Positions 14,971 through 22,435 of a stretch of 22,445 nucleotides of DNA are shown here, piece after piece. Position 1 is the stretch's first letter. Each line of letters begins with the position of its first letter. This DNA comes from Verrucomicrobiaceae bacterium (GTDB taxonomy: Bacteria > Verrucomicrobiota > Verrucomicrobiae > Verrucomicrobiales > Akkermansiaceae), in assembly GCA_947372405.1 (NCBI GenBank), contig CANBTO010000018.1:1-22445 (forward strand), given 5' to 3'. Below the pieces are notes generated by a model. It was not told the DNA's origin, ran no database searches, and saw only the letters and a program-made list of their open reading frames with translations. The translations under genes and the position numbers were made by a program.

Positions 14971-15275
14971 TTAAAGGAAGAATCGACTCGACGGGGGCGG
15001 TCCCAGCTAACAGGCATTCGTCGGAGGAATCCCAATTCGCTGACATTTTGAGCCTGTCAGCGGCGTAGGACGATGAGGCTTCCAGATACCGGCCAGCTCA
15101 GAGCTTGGGAAGAGCGGCGGTGGAACATCGTTCATCGCAACCATCTTCGCCGAGGCTTCGAGTGGCTGTCTGGCACTGGTCGGTGCAAGGCGATGCCGCA
15201 GACCTAGCTACTCGAAAGGTAGGGTTAGTGAAGCGCCTTGAAATTTTATGGGATTTTGATTGCTGCGCCTTGATT
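14971..15275. other. Spacer between the restriction island and the iron operon
   Basis: About 305 bases with no convincing gene. A hairpin with stem GCTGACA (15039-15045) and TGTCAGC (15055-15061), loop 9, lies in the first third and may mark the island edge or end its transcript, although there is no T-run. GTTAG motifs reappear here (CTAAC near 15007-15011, GTTAG near 15225) after their absence across the island. This suggests native sequence resumes around base 15000. Confidence 0.5.
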
Positions 15276-16685
15276 TCACGTGAGCGCCCGCCAGACAGCG
15301 GCGACAACGGCGCAGAGCATGAAGCCCATGACCAGCGGCAGGAAAGTGGAAACGGTGGTCCATTTCAAACTGCGGGTCTCCTTGTAGATCGTGTAGATCG
15401 TGGTGGAGCAGGGGTTGTGGCAGAGGCTGAAGAGCATCAGGCAGACGGCGGTGAGCGTGGTCCAGCCACCGGCGGTTAGAATGGCGCGCACGCTTTCATC
15501 ATCGGCCTCGAACATCACGCCCGCGCCCGCGCCGCCGGCCGTGCCGGTGACCAGCACGGTGAGCATGAGGATGGTGGGCACCACGATTTCATTGGCGGGG
15601 ATGGCGACGATGTAGGCGAGCAGGATCACGCCGGTGAGGCCCATGCTCCAGGCGAGGGGATCAGTGGCATGCACGAACCATGCGGCGAGGCTTTGGTTGC
15701 CCACCGGGATGTGCGCGCACAGCCAGATGGCGGCCCCGGCAGGCAGGGCGAAGACCACGGCGCGCCAGAGCACGATGAGCGTGCGGTCGATGAGCGAGGT
15801 GTAGAGGGTTTTCCAGAAATTCGGCGGGCGGTAGGGCGGCAGTTCCAGGCTGAACGAGGTGGCCTCGCCGCGCAGCACCGTGCGGGCCAGCAACCATGAG
15901 GTGAGCATGGCGAAACCAAAGCCTAACAACGCCACCACCAGCACCGAGAGCGCGGCGATCGAGCCGCCCCAGCCACGCGGGGCGAGCGTGCCGATGAACA
16001 CGCTGGCCATCAGGATCTGCGTCGGCCAGCGGCCGTTGCAGAGCGAGAAGTTGTTGGTGATGATGGCGATGAGGCGTTCGCGCGGCGAGTCGATGATGCG
16101 CGTGGCGACGACACCCGCCGCATTGCAACCGAGGCCCATCGCCATGGTGAGCGCCTGTTTGCCGTGGGCTCCCACTTTCTGGAACACACGGTCGAGATTG
16201 AAGGCCACGCGCGGCAGGAACCCGAAGTCCTCGAGCAGCGTGAAGCAGGGGAAAAAGATCGCCATCGGCGGCAGCATCACGGCGATCACCCAGGCGGTGG
16301 CCAGATACATGCCGTCCACGACCAGGCCCTTGAGCCAGTCCGGCGAGTGCACTGCGGTGAACCATTCTGCTAGAAGTGCGTGTCCGTCGTCCACCAGCAG
16401 CTTGGAAAGCATCGCGGAAGGGATGTTCGCGCCGACGATGGTGATCCACAGGATGACGCCGAGCACTCCGACCATGATCGGAAACGCGGTCCACGGGTTT
16501 GTTAGAATGCGGTCGAGCTTCTGTTGCCATGCCAGGCGGCTGGAGCCATCAGGGCGGGTGATGCTGCGCCCGGCGATGCGCGCGGCTTCACCATAGATCG
16601 ACTCGGCGATCCGGTCATGCAGGTTTTGCGGAAGCTGCCAGCGCAGTTCATCGGCATCATGCAGCACGTCTTCGGGAGTTTTCAT
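15276..16685 (-). CDS. feoB: FeoB membrane (permease) domain as a separate protein (469 aa)
   Basis: This is the membrane pore half of the ferrous iron transporter FeoB, encoded apart from its G domain. After a soluble N-terminus of about 65 residues, hydrophobic segments start near NPWTAFPIMVGVLGVILW. The Gate-type signature MAMGLGCNAAGVVATRIIDSPRER corresponds to the FeoB G-x-G-C-N-V-P motif, and NNFSLCNGRWP to its second conserved Cys segment. A second Gate repeat contains AIPANEIVVPTILML. The last helix is STFLPLVMGFMLCAVVAAVW. The start ATG at 16685 overlaps the stop of the upstream G-protein gene (ATGA), so the two halves are made in a coupled way. Full-length FeoB is usually 650-800 aa. 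The two ORFs here total 745, consistent with a clean split and not decay. Confidence 0.88.
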   Translation of the reverse strand: MKTPEDVLHDADELRWQLPQNLHDRIAESIYGEAARIAGRSITRPDGSSRLAWQQKLDRILTNPWTAFPIMVGVLGVILWITIVGANIPSAMLSKLLVDDGHALLAEWFTAVHSPDWLKGLVVDGMYLATAWVIAVMLPPMAIFFPCFTLLEDFGFLPRVAFNLDRVFQKVGAHGKQALTMAMGLGCNAAGVVATRIIDSPRERLIAIITNNFSLCNGRWPTQILMASVFIGTLAPRGWGGSIAALSVLVVALLGFGFAMLTSWLLARTVLRGEATSFSLELPPYRPPNFWKTLYTSLIDRTLIVLWRAVVFALPAGAAIWLCAHIPVGNQSLAAWFVHATDPLAWSMGLTGVILLAYIVAIPANEIVVPTILMLTVLVTGTAGGAGAGVMFEADDESVRAILTAGGWTTLTAVCLMLFSLCHNPCSTTIYTIYKETRSLKWTTVSTFLPLVMGFMLCAVVAAVWRALT

Positions 16686-17512
16686 GAAACGGCGCGATTG
16701 TTTGGGTTGAGATTGGCGGAGACGGGTTCGGCAAGCGTGCCAATCTCGCCGGAACGCACGGCTTCCATGATTTCGCGATCACCCTCTAACAACCTCAGCG
16801 CCACCCAGCGCGGTTGTTGCAGGCGTGGAAATGCTTCGGTCAGATCGGTCTCCAGCCGGTCGAGCGCAAGCCGCAGTCCCGGGACTTCCAGCGGCAGTCG
16901 GCGGGGTGGGGGAACGTCGGTGCGAGCCGCCATGATCGAGATTTCCCGGATCAACTCCGGAACGCCCTCGCCGGAACGCGCGGCGCAGGGGATCACTGGC
17001 ACGCCGAGATCGCGAGCCAGGTTGCGGACGTCGATCTCGATGCCGTGGGCGCGGGCCTCGTCCATCAGGTTCAGGCAAAGCACCGCGCGGCGAGTGATCT
17101 GGAGCACTTGAAGGATGAGGTTCAGGTTGCGCTCCATGCAGGTGGCGTCCGCCACCATCACTGTCACGTCCGGCTGGCCGAAGAGCAGGAAGGTCCGCGC
17201 CACTTCCTCGTCCGGCGAAGCTGATAGAAGCGAGTAGGTGCCTGGAAGATCGACCATCTTGTAACGTTTACCGTCATAGGAGAATCCGCCTTCCGCACGG
17301 CTGATGGTTTTGCCGGGCCAGTTGCCGGTGTGCATCCGCAAGCCTGTCAGGGCGTTGAAAACCGTGGTTTTCCCGGTGTTCGGATTGCCTGCGAGGGCGA
17401 TGACGAAGTCGCTCTCCTCGACGCGCAGTCCGAGTTTGCGGAGTTGGCTGAAACGAGACGGGCAGGAAACGCAGGCCTCGCCGGGTTCGTGGATGAGTTC
17501 CGGTGGGTTCAT
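16682..17512 (-). CDS. FeoB G-protein domain as a separate protein (276 aa)
   Basis: This is the GTPase half of the FeoB ferrous iron transporter. G1 is GNPNTGKT (residues 42-49). The switch I stretch is HTGNWPGKT, G3 is DLPGTY (88-93), G4 is NLMD (148-151) and G5 is PCAARSGEG (175-183). The rest is a helical region that in FeoB proteins inhibits GDP release. A CVSCPS motif near residue 14 could bind a metal or a partner. It overlaps the regulator upstream (ATGA at 17509-17512) and the membrane half downstream (ATGA at 16682-16685). A dedicated G-protein with no membrane segment has to associate with the separate permease, so the pair should be studied as one transporter. Confidence 0.9.
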   Translation of the reverse strand: MNPPELIHEPGEACVSCPSRFSQLRKLGLRVEESDFVIALAGNPNTGKTTVFNALTGLRMHTGNWPGKTISRAEGGFSYDGKRYKMVDLPGTYSLLSASPDEEVARTFLLFGQPDVTVMVADATCMERNLNLILQVLQITRRAVLCLNLMDEARAHGIEIDVRNLARDLGVPVIPCAARSGEGVPELIREISIMAARTDVPPPRRLPLEVPGLRLALDRLETDLTEAFPRLQQPRWVALRLLEGDREIMEAVRSGEIGTLAEPVSANLNPNNRAVS

Positions 17513-18468
17513 GGGATCGGTTGGCTGCTTGCGAGCGGTGAGTGGATGAGGATGCGGTCCGCCTGGTGGTCCCGCAGGGCGATGAGCGCGCCGCGGATGT
17601 CATAACTTCTGGGACTGCCGAAAGGGCTGGCAAATTCGCAGCGGATGCGCGTGCCCGGAACCACGCCAAGGTCTAACAACCTCCGCCGTTCCGGGCCGAT
17701 GCAGGATGGCGCGAGTCCGTAAACCAACGCCTCGCCACCGATCGGCAAGTCCGATAGGCGGGAAAGATCCGCAGGAATATCATCGTCCGCTTCCGGCAGC
17801 GTCACATGGATCAACGGCGCGACCGCAGCGGGGATCAGCACGCGTCGCCCGATGGACAGCGCTTCGATCGATCCATCGGCGAGGTGCTGGGTTTCATCCA
17901 AGCGCAAGCCTGGAGCCAGGCCAAGGGTTTCCGCCTCGCGGAACAGAGCCTCGGGTTCGTCCTCAATGTGCTCGATTCGCGCTGGAGAACCATCCGACCA
18001 TGAGGCAAGCGACGTCAACTTGCGCCGCGGCATGTTGCCCTCGCGGGTGGGAATCGGGTCGCCGTGCGGATCGAAACGCGGGTTGTTCAGACGGTCCGCC
18101 ATGGCATCCACGTCGGCGGCATCCAGATGGTGTTCCGCCTTGTGGGCCTCGCGATGCCAGTCCGCCGCCGGGGTGCTCGTTTCACGGGCGAGCCACGTTT
18201 CGTAGAGCCGGTGCGTGCGCACGACCTGAAGCGCATAGAGGCGTCCGTCGGCTGTTAGATGGTGGGTGTCTCCGGTTGCTGTGGCCAGTTCGCGTCCGCG
18301 CAGATGTCCGAGGATTTCCGCCGCATGTCGCCGCGAGCGGGAAAGCGCACCCGCCAGGCTGTCCACCGTCGCCCCACGGCCGGACTCGTCGCAGTCCAGC
18401 AGATGCTTCAACGCATCCTCCAACTGGATCCGGTTCGCCGCCGGGGACTCTCTTTGAAATCGACTCAT
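17509..18468 (-). CDS. DtxR-family metalloregulator fused to two FeoA-like domains (319 aa)
   Basis: Iron-dependent repressor of the operon it heads. Residues about 15-80 are a winged helix. Residues about 84-140 are the DtxR metal-binding and dimer domain: H86 and E90 (THRLYE), W104-H105, E112-H113, ending in DPHGDPIP. The position equal to the DtxR metal-ligand cysteine appears to be His109, which may alter metal preference. Two SH3-like FeoA modules follow: residues about 150-220 (less well conserved) and 235-310 (LSDLPIGGEALVYGL, RRRLLDLGVVPGTRI). FeoA normally works as a separate small partner of FeoB, so the fusion may combine sensing and transporter contact. The start ATG at 18468 has an AAGG about 7 bases upstream, and the palindromic operator lies just beyond. 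Confidence 0.87.
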   Translation of the reverse strand: MSRFQRESPAANRIQLEDALKHLLDCDESGRGATVDSLAGALSRSRRHAAEILGHLRGRELATATGDTHHLTADGRLYALQVVRTHRLYETWLARETSTPAADWHREAHKAEHHLDAADVDAMADRLNNPRFDPHGDPIPTREGNMPRRKLTSLASWSDGSPARIEHIEDEPEALFREAETLGLAPGLRLDETQHLADGSIEALSIGRRVLIPAAVAPLIHVTLPEADDDIPADLSRLSDLPIGGEALVYGLAPSCIGPERRRLLDLGVVPGTRIRCEFASPFGSPRSYDIRGALIALRDHQADRILIHSPLASSQPIP

Positions 18469-18487
18469 GAATTTGCCTTGGGTAAAT

Positions 18488-18507
18488 AAATTAGCCTAGG
18501 CTAATTT
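18488..18507. promoter_or_regulatory. DtxR/IdeR-like palindromic operator of the feo operon
   Basis: AAATTAGCCTAGGCTAATTT is a perfect 20-bp palindrome 20 bases upstream of the regulator start. Its TTAG...CTAA half-sites recall the DtxR/IdeR iron box (TTAGGTTAG-type). It is most likely the autoregulatory binding site. Confidence 0.75.
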
Positions 18508-18623
18508 GCAAGGGAAAATCTGTCAAATAGAGGCAACGGTGCGTGTTGGCAGACTCGTTCAAGCTCCCCTTGGAGGGCACGGCTCAGATGAATGCATACT
18601 GGGCGCCTCCCGAAAATCCGGAA

Positions 18624-19157
18624 TCATTTCGTCAGCGCCCAGCCATCCGCACCCGTACTCATGGCCGCCATTACGAGTGGAGCGTCACTGGAGTCCAGGC
18701 GGTGCAGCATCTCCAAAACCGTTAGATCACGCCCCGGAAGCAGGAGTTCCGGGCGGATGTCAGCCAGAGGTTGAAGGACGAAGCGGCGTTCGTGGATCCG
18801 CGGATGGGGGAGGACGAGGTCACCGTTGTTGAGGCATTCGTCGCCGAGGTAGAGCAGGTCGAGATCGATCAAGCGCGGGGCGTTGCGCTCCGCGGCAGGG
18901 ACGCGGCCGAGGATTTGTTCGATGCGCTGGGTTTGCATCAACAATGCCGGAGCATCGCCGGTGTAGTCGATTTCAACGACGGTGTTGAAGAAATCCGGTG
19001 AGTCCGGAGGACAGCCGCAGGGCGCGGTCTGATAGATGCAGGCGGTGAGCACGGGTTCGCCATGCGTGGCGATGATGTGCAGGCAGGAGAGGGCCGCGCG
19101 CAGGTTGGTGAGGCGGTCTCCGAGGTTCGTTCCCAGTGCGATGCCGGCGCGTGCCAT
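18624..19157 (-). CDS. folK: HPPK: 2-amino-4-hydroxy-6-hydroxymethyldihydropteridine diphosphokinase
   Basis: Folate pathway enzyme (HPPK) transferring pyrophosphate from ATP to hydroxymethyl-dihydropterin, 177 aa. Motifs are ALGTNLGDR at the N-terminus, YQTAPCGCPPDSPDFFNTVV, the ATP and metal signature RNAPRLIDLDLLYLG (two catalytic aspartates) and LPHPRIHERRFVLQPLADI. The length and start ATG at 19157 (MARAGIALGTNLGD) agree with the family. It begins only 2 bases after the stop of the serine protease gene, so it is probably co-translated with it. Downstream on this strand is the feo operon operator, about 115 bases away. Confidence 0.95.
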   Translation of the reverse strand: MARAGIALGTNLGDRLTNLRAALSCLHIIATHGEPVLTACIYQTAPCGCPPDSPDFFNTVVEIDYTGDAPALLMQTQRIEQILGRVPAAERNAPRLIDLDLLYLGDECLNNGDLVLPHPRIHERRFVLQPLADIRPELLLPGRDLTVLEMLHRLDSSDAPLVMAAMSTGADGWALTK

Positions 19158-19159
19158 GG

Positions 19160-20611
19160 TCAGTCGCTGAGGTTTTCGAGTCTGGCGATACCGTAGTTGG
19201 CGGCGATGCGCCGGTTCGCATCGCTGACGGACGCGGATGGTATGACGACCGGGCGGCTTGCGCCGAAAAGCTCGATGACATGGAATTCCGGAGCCTCCTT
19301 CGGGTGAAGCAGGTCGTAAGCCTGCTTGAGGTCCGTGACCTCCACGCCGTTGATCTTGTTCACCGCGAAGCCCGAGAACTCGTCGAGCTGGCTGGTCACG
19401 GGATCGCTCATGACTCTTGTTAGAACGACGATGTCCTTCTGCTTCTTGAAGAGGCCTTTCGGCACATAGTCGGTGTAGAGCCTGCGCAGCGTCACGTCGT
19501 CGAACTTCACGGAAGCGAAGAGATTCGTGTCCAACGGCTGGAATACCAGTCCGGCGAGGACCATGTAGCGCGGCTTCTTCTCATACTCGATGGCATACAT
19601 CCTCGACCATGGCAGCGGCTTGAGGATGATCGGCACTTCCATTGGCTTGCCTTCCCTGAGCACGCTGACCGTCACCTTGTCGCCTGCGAACTTGCGCTCG
19701 ACGATCTCGTTGAGATTCACATTCTCGCCGTCGATGGTGATCATGCCGGCGCTGTCAACCGGATTGCCGTCGAGGGCCATGACGATGTCGCCGTGTTTGA
19801 GAAACCCGTCACTGGAACTGGTGGGGATCACGTTGGTGACAAGCACGCCTTTGCCGTCATCGGGCAGGCCGAGGGCCTTGCGCATGGCCGGATTGAAGAG
19901 CGGGAAGTCCGTGAAGCCGATCTCTGCATACTGGTCATAGGTGCCATCCTCGATGTCCTTGAGAAACCTGCGGATCACCGGCGTGGGGATGATGTATCCG
20001 GTGTTGTCCGCCTGGCGCAGCCCTTGGAACGCGACGCCGACGACCTTGCCGTCCTGCAGGACCGGGCCGCCCGAGTTTCCGGGGTTGATGGCGGCGTCGA
20101 TCTGCACCGCGAGGTGCGAGTCCGCACGCGAATGCGAGTAGGGCTGGAAGTCGATGCGCGAGACAACGCCGCGCGTCACCGAGAGGCGCTCGCCGCCGAT
20201 CGGGTAGCCGATCACGCGGACCTGGGATTCGAGTTTCGGGACATCTCCGAGTTCGAAGGTGGGGAACGATTCGAAGTCCTTGAAGTCCTCCACCGAGAGC
20301 AGCGCGAGGTCGCAGTCATGCGCGATGAAATCGACCTTGGCCGGATACTTCACCGGGCTGCCATAGACGGTGATGAGCACGCGGCGGCCGTTGGAAACGA
20401 CGTGGGCGTTGGTTAGAATCCGGTTTTTCCCGATGATGAAGCCGGTGCCGATGCCGCCGCTGAAGCGCCCGGAGTTCCACGGGGTCTCGTAATCCGGGAC
20501 CTGGGTGGCAACCTCCACCCGCAGCACGGAGTGATAGACATCCGATGGCGCGGGCTCGGCGGCAAGCAGCGAGGCGCTCGCAAGGAAGAGGATGCAGGAC
20601 AGGCGGTGCAT
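19160..20611 (-). CDS. Periplasmic S1C (Deg-like) serine protease with PDZ domain (483 aa)
   Basis: Trypsin-fold protease of the DegP/HtrA clan. The start at 20611 gives a signal peptide (MHRLSCILFLASASLLAAEP, likely cleaved after Ala18). The open frame continues upstream to 21007, but that part is repeat-laden intergenic DNA. The triad is His70 (LTNAHVV), Asp101 (DCDLALL) and Ser180 (NPGNSGGP). A PDZ domain spans residues about 240-330 (VLVTNVIPTSSSDGFLKHGD), and a second PDZ-like segment lies near 390-450 (FSGFAVNKINGVEVTDLKQA), similar in layout to Deg9-type proteins. It acts in protein quality control or processing outside the inner membrane. No strong Shine-Dalgarno site is seen. The gene is followed by folK after 2 bases. 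Confidence 0.9.
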   Translation of the reverse strand: MHRLSCILFLASASLLAAEPAPSDVYHSVLRVEVATQVPDYETPWNSGRFSGGIGTGFIIGKNRILTNAHVVSNGRRVLITVYGSPVKYPAKVDFIAHDCDLALLSVEDFKDFESFPTFELGDVPKLESQVRVIGYPIGGERLSVTRGVVSRIDFQPYSHSRADSHLAVQIDAAINPGNSGGPVLQDGKVVGVAFQGLRQADNTGYIIPTPVIRRFLKDIEDGTYDQYAEIGFTDFPLFNPAMRKALGLPDDGKGVLVTNVIPTSSSDGFLKHGDIVMALDGNPVDSAGMITIDGENVNLNEIVERKFAGDKVTVSVLREGKPMEVPIILKPLPWSRMYAIEYEKKPRYMVLAGLVFQPLDTNLFASVKFDDVTLRRLYTDYVPKGLFKKQKDIVVLTRVMSDPVTSQLDEFSGFAVNKINGVEVTDLKQAYDLLHPKEAPEFHVIELFGASRPVVIPSASVSDANRRIAANYGIARLENLSD

Positions 20612-20744
20612 GGGAACTGGGGGGATCTTAGGAGCGGGGCGCTTGGCCGCAAATGAAATCCAGAAATAGCGCATCAAAAATGATTTCAACGAAGCGCGGA
20701 GGTGCTGAGATCGCTGAGGAAAACGCGGAGTTCGAGTTGAGCGA

Positions 20745-20776
20745 AGGCAGGGATCGACCTCCGGGCGGTCCGCGAG
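20745..20776 (+). repeat. REP-like palindromic repeat, copy 2
   Basis: Same 32-base unit as 1401-1432 with 3 differences. The core at 20751-20771 pairs GGATCG with CGGTCC, keeping the stem through a G-T wobble. It forms an inverted pair with the core at 20853-20873. Confidence 0.75.
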
Positions 20777-20798
20777 AATGCATGGAGAATGAGCCGGG

Positions 20799-20826
20799 CA
20801 AGGACTGAGCGGATGCGCTGTCCTTG
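20799..20826. repeat. Hairpin between the inverted repeat copies
   Basis: CAAGGAC (20799-20805) pairs with GTCCTTG (20820-20826). An inner AGCG/CGCT pair surrounds a 4-base loop. It lies midway between repeat copies 2 and 3, so the whole block is a compound palindromic element. Confidence 0.55.
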
Positions 20827-20843
20827 GCTTGGGCATTTGCTTC

Positions 20844-20880
20844 CCATTCGCTGGACCGCCCGGAGATCGGTCCCGAATGG
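20844..20880 (-). repeat. REP-like palindromic repeat, copy 3 (inverted), with extended stem
   Basis: The core GGACCG...CGGTCC at 20853-20873 is the reverse complement of the repeat core. It is extended by CCATTCG (20844-20850) and CGAATGG (20874-20880), giving a 13-bp stem with a 2-base bulge. The flanking sequence differs from copies 1 and 2. Confidence 0.7.
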
Positions 20881-20924
20881 CCGGACTGACTCCAGAGATG
20901 TGAATCCGAATACTCTGACCCCAT

Positions 20925-21180
20925 TCACAAAACCAGCGAAGACAATGTCGAAACACAAGAATAACCAATAATTCCATAGCTAGAATCACGAGTTGCATCA
21001 ATGGCAATCACCGGTTTCCCAAATAAAATTCCATATGGACTTGGATTTGCAAGAATCGGCACGTTGCTGTCCGCCCTGCCGTCCCCCAGTTGTCCTTCAC
21101 CGTTTCTGCCCCAAGCCGCCACCCTGCCATCAGAGCACAAGGCGAGGCTGTGGGAACCACCCGCAGAGACCGCCACAACG
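20925..21180 (-). pseudogene. RCC1-repeat protein fragment cut by the insertion sequence
   Basis: Read on the minus strand from the IS edge, the frame gives VVAVSAGGSHSLALCSDG, then RVAAWGRNGEGQLGDG and GKPVIAIDATRDSSYGI. This is one RCC1 repeat (beta-propeller blade) and the start of the next. The residues before it (MIGTNMRW) come from inside the IS. The pattern decays after SSYGI and runs to a stop at about 20925. Large secreted RCC1 proteins are common in Verrucomicrobiota. The rest of this gene should lie to the right of the IS, outside the window. Confidence 0.65.
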
Positions 21181-21198
21181 CAGGGCCACCTCATATTG
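21181..21198 (+). repeat. Left terminal inverted repeat of the IS
   Basis: CAGGGCCACCTCATATTG pairs with the reverse complement of 22428-22445, with mismatches at positions 7 and 15. Confidence 0.8.
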
Positions 21199-21247
21199 GT
21201 ACCAATCAAGGCTTGTACGAAACATCTGTTTGAATTAAAGAGGCCGG

Positions 21248-22435
21248 ATGGCCCACAAGAAGACTCGCAATGAGCAATACGCCGGGGGATTTCCTTCTGG
21301 CATGGAAGCGTTCGAAACTCTCGCCGATCCCCGCAACGGAAGATCCAAACGACACTATTTCGGAGAGGTGCTCTTCATCGCGTTGGCCGCCATGATCTGC
21401 GGCTTGGAAGGCTTTGATGATTTCGAGCGCTTCGCCAAGCTCAAGGAAGACTGGTTGCGCAAACACCTCAAACTGCCTAACGGCACGCCGAGCGACGACA
21501 CATTCCGGCGGATCTTCACCGCCCTTGATCCCAAAGGTTTCGTCGAATGCTTCATCGCCCACGTCACCACCCTTCGCCCCGAACTGGCTGGCGAGCTCAT
21601 CGCCATTGATGGGAAAACCGTGCGCCATAGCTTCAAGGATGGCGATCCGGACAACAGCATCCACCTCATCAGTGCCTGGGCCAGCGGCAGCGGTCTCTCG
21701 CTCGGCCAACTGTTAGTGGATGGCAAGAGCAACGAGATCACCGCCGTGCCGAAACTCCTGCGCCAGATCGAAGTCAAAGGAGCCACTGTCAGCCTCGACG
21801 CCATGGGCTGCCAGAAAAGGATCGCGCAGGAGATCCACTTCGCCGGAGCCGACTACCTGTTAGCCCTCAAGGGCAACCACGGCACCCTGCACGCGGAGGT
21901 CATGGCCCTCTTCGGAGATCCCGCCGCGCTGGAATAGGGTTGCAGCCAGGGCCGTGTCGTCGCGGAGCATCAGAGCGGAGCGGAAAAAGGCCACGGACGC
22001 ATCGAACAACGCTCCATCAAAGTCACCGACTATCTCGACTGGTTTGAACCGGACGAGCGCAAGCGCTGGCTAGGGTTGCGAAGCGTGGTGGAAGTGACCA
22101 GCAGCCGGGAGCTCAACAACGGCACCACGAGCACCGAAAAGCGATACTACCTGACCAGCCACGCGCCCGACGCGCAGAAGCTTCTAGACCTGGTGAGGCG
22201 TCACTGGGGCATCGAGAACCGCTGCCATTGGGTTCTGGATGTGACCTTCCATGAAGATCAATGCCGGGCGCGCATGGGTCATGCAGCTCAGAACCTCGCG
22301 CTGTTGCGCAAACTCACCCTCAATCTCCTCAGGGCGGACCAATCCGTCAAAGACACCATGCGCGGCAAAAGAATCAGAGCCGCGCTTTGCGAAAGGACAC
22401 TTGAGACCTTCCTTAAAATCAACAGTTCAAAATGA
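21248..22435 (+). pseudogene. ISAs1-family transposase interrupted by an in-frame TAG
   Basis: DDE transposase of 395 codons. The N-terminal domain (FETLADPRNGRSKRHYFGEV, SDDTFRRIF) and the first catalytic Asp (LIAIDGKTVRHS) and second (TVSLDAMGCQKRIA) are in the first 229 codons. A TAG at 21935-21937 follows GDPAALE. The same frame then continues GCSQGRVVAEHQ and GHGRIEQRSIKVTDYLDWF to HWGIENRCHWVLDVTFHED, which contains the third acidic residue. So this is one nonsense codon, not a frameshift, and the short product lacks the last catalytic residue. A CAG to TAG change would explain it. Readthrough would restore a full enzyme. The rest of the reading frame is undamaged, so the mutation looks recent. 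An AAGAGG precedes the ATG. Confidence 0.82.

Larger units (their letters stand above)
20612..20924. other. Repeat-rich spacer upstream of the serine protease
   Basis: No gene is evident. It holds two inverted copies of the 21-bp palindromic repeat with a hairpin between them. It also holds an AGCGCGGAGG...CGCGGAG stretch (about 20693-20731), which resembles common GCGGAG-type intergenic repeats. The protease promoter should lie in its first 90 bases, but no clear -35/-10 pair is visible. Confidence 0.55.

Noticed and set aside
15039..15061. Intrinsic terminator after the nuclease gene
   Set aside because: The stem is good (7 bp, loop 9), but no T-run follows on either strand, so it is reported only as a hairpin.
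15098..15307. 69-codon minus-strand frame in the spacer next to feoB
   Set aside because: No ribosome-binding site, no recognisable motif, and it overlaps the end of the permease gene.
15661..16530. 289-codon minus-strand frame overlapping the FeoB permease in another frame
   Set aside because: It is a shifted frame of the same DNA, rich in Arg/His/Ala with no hydrophobic segments. The permease frame explains the region.
21938..22075. Programmed frameshift in the transposase
   Set aside because: Both halves are in the same frame and only a TAG separates them. There is no slippery run at the junction.
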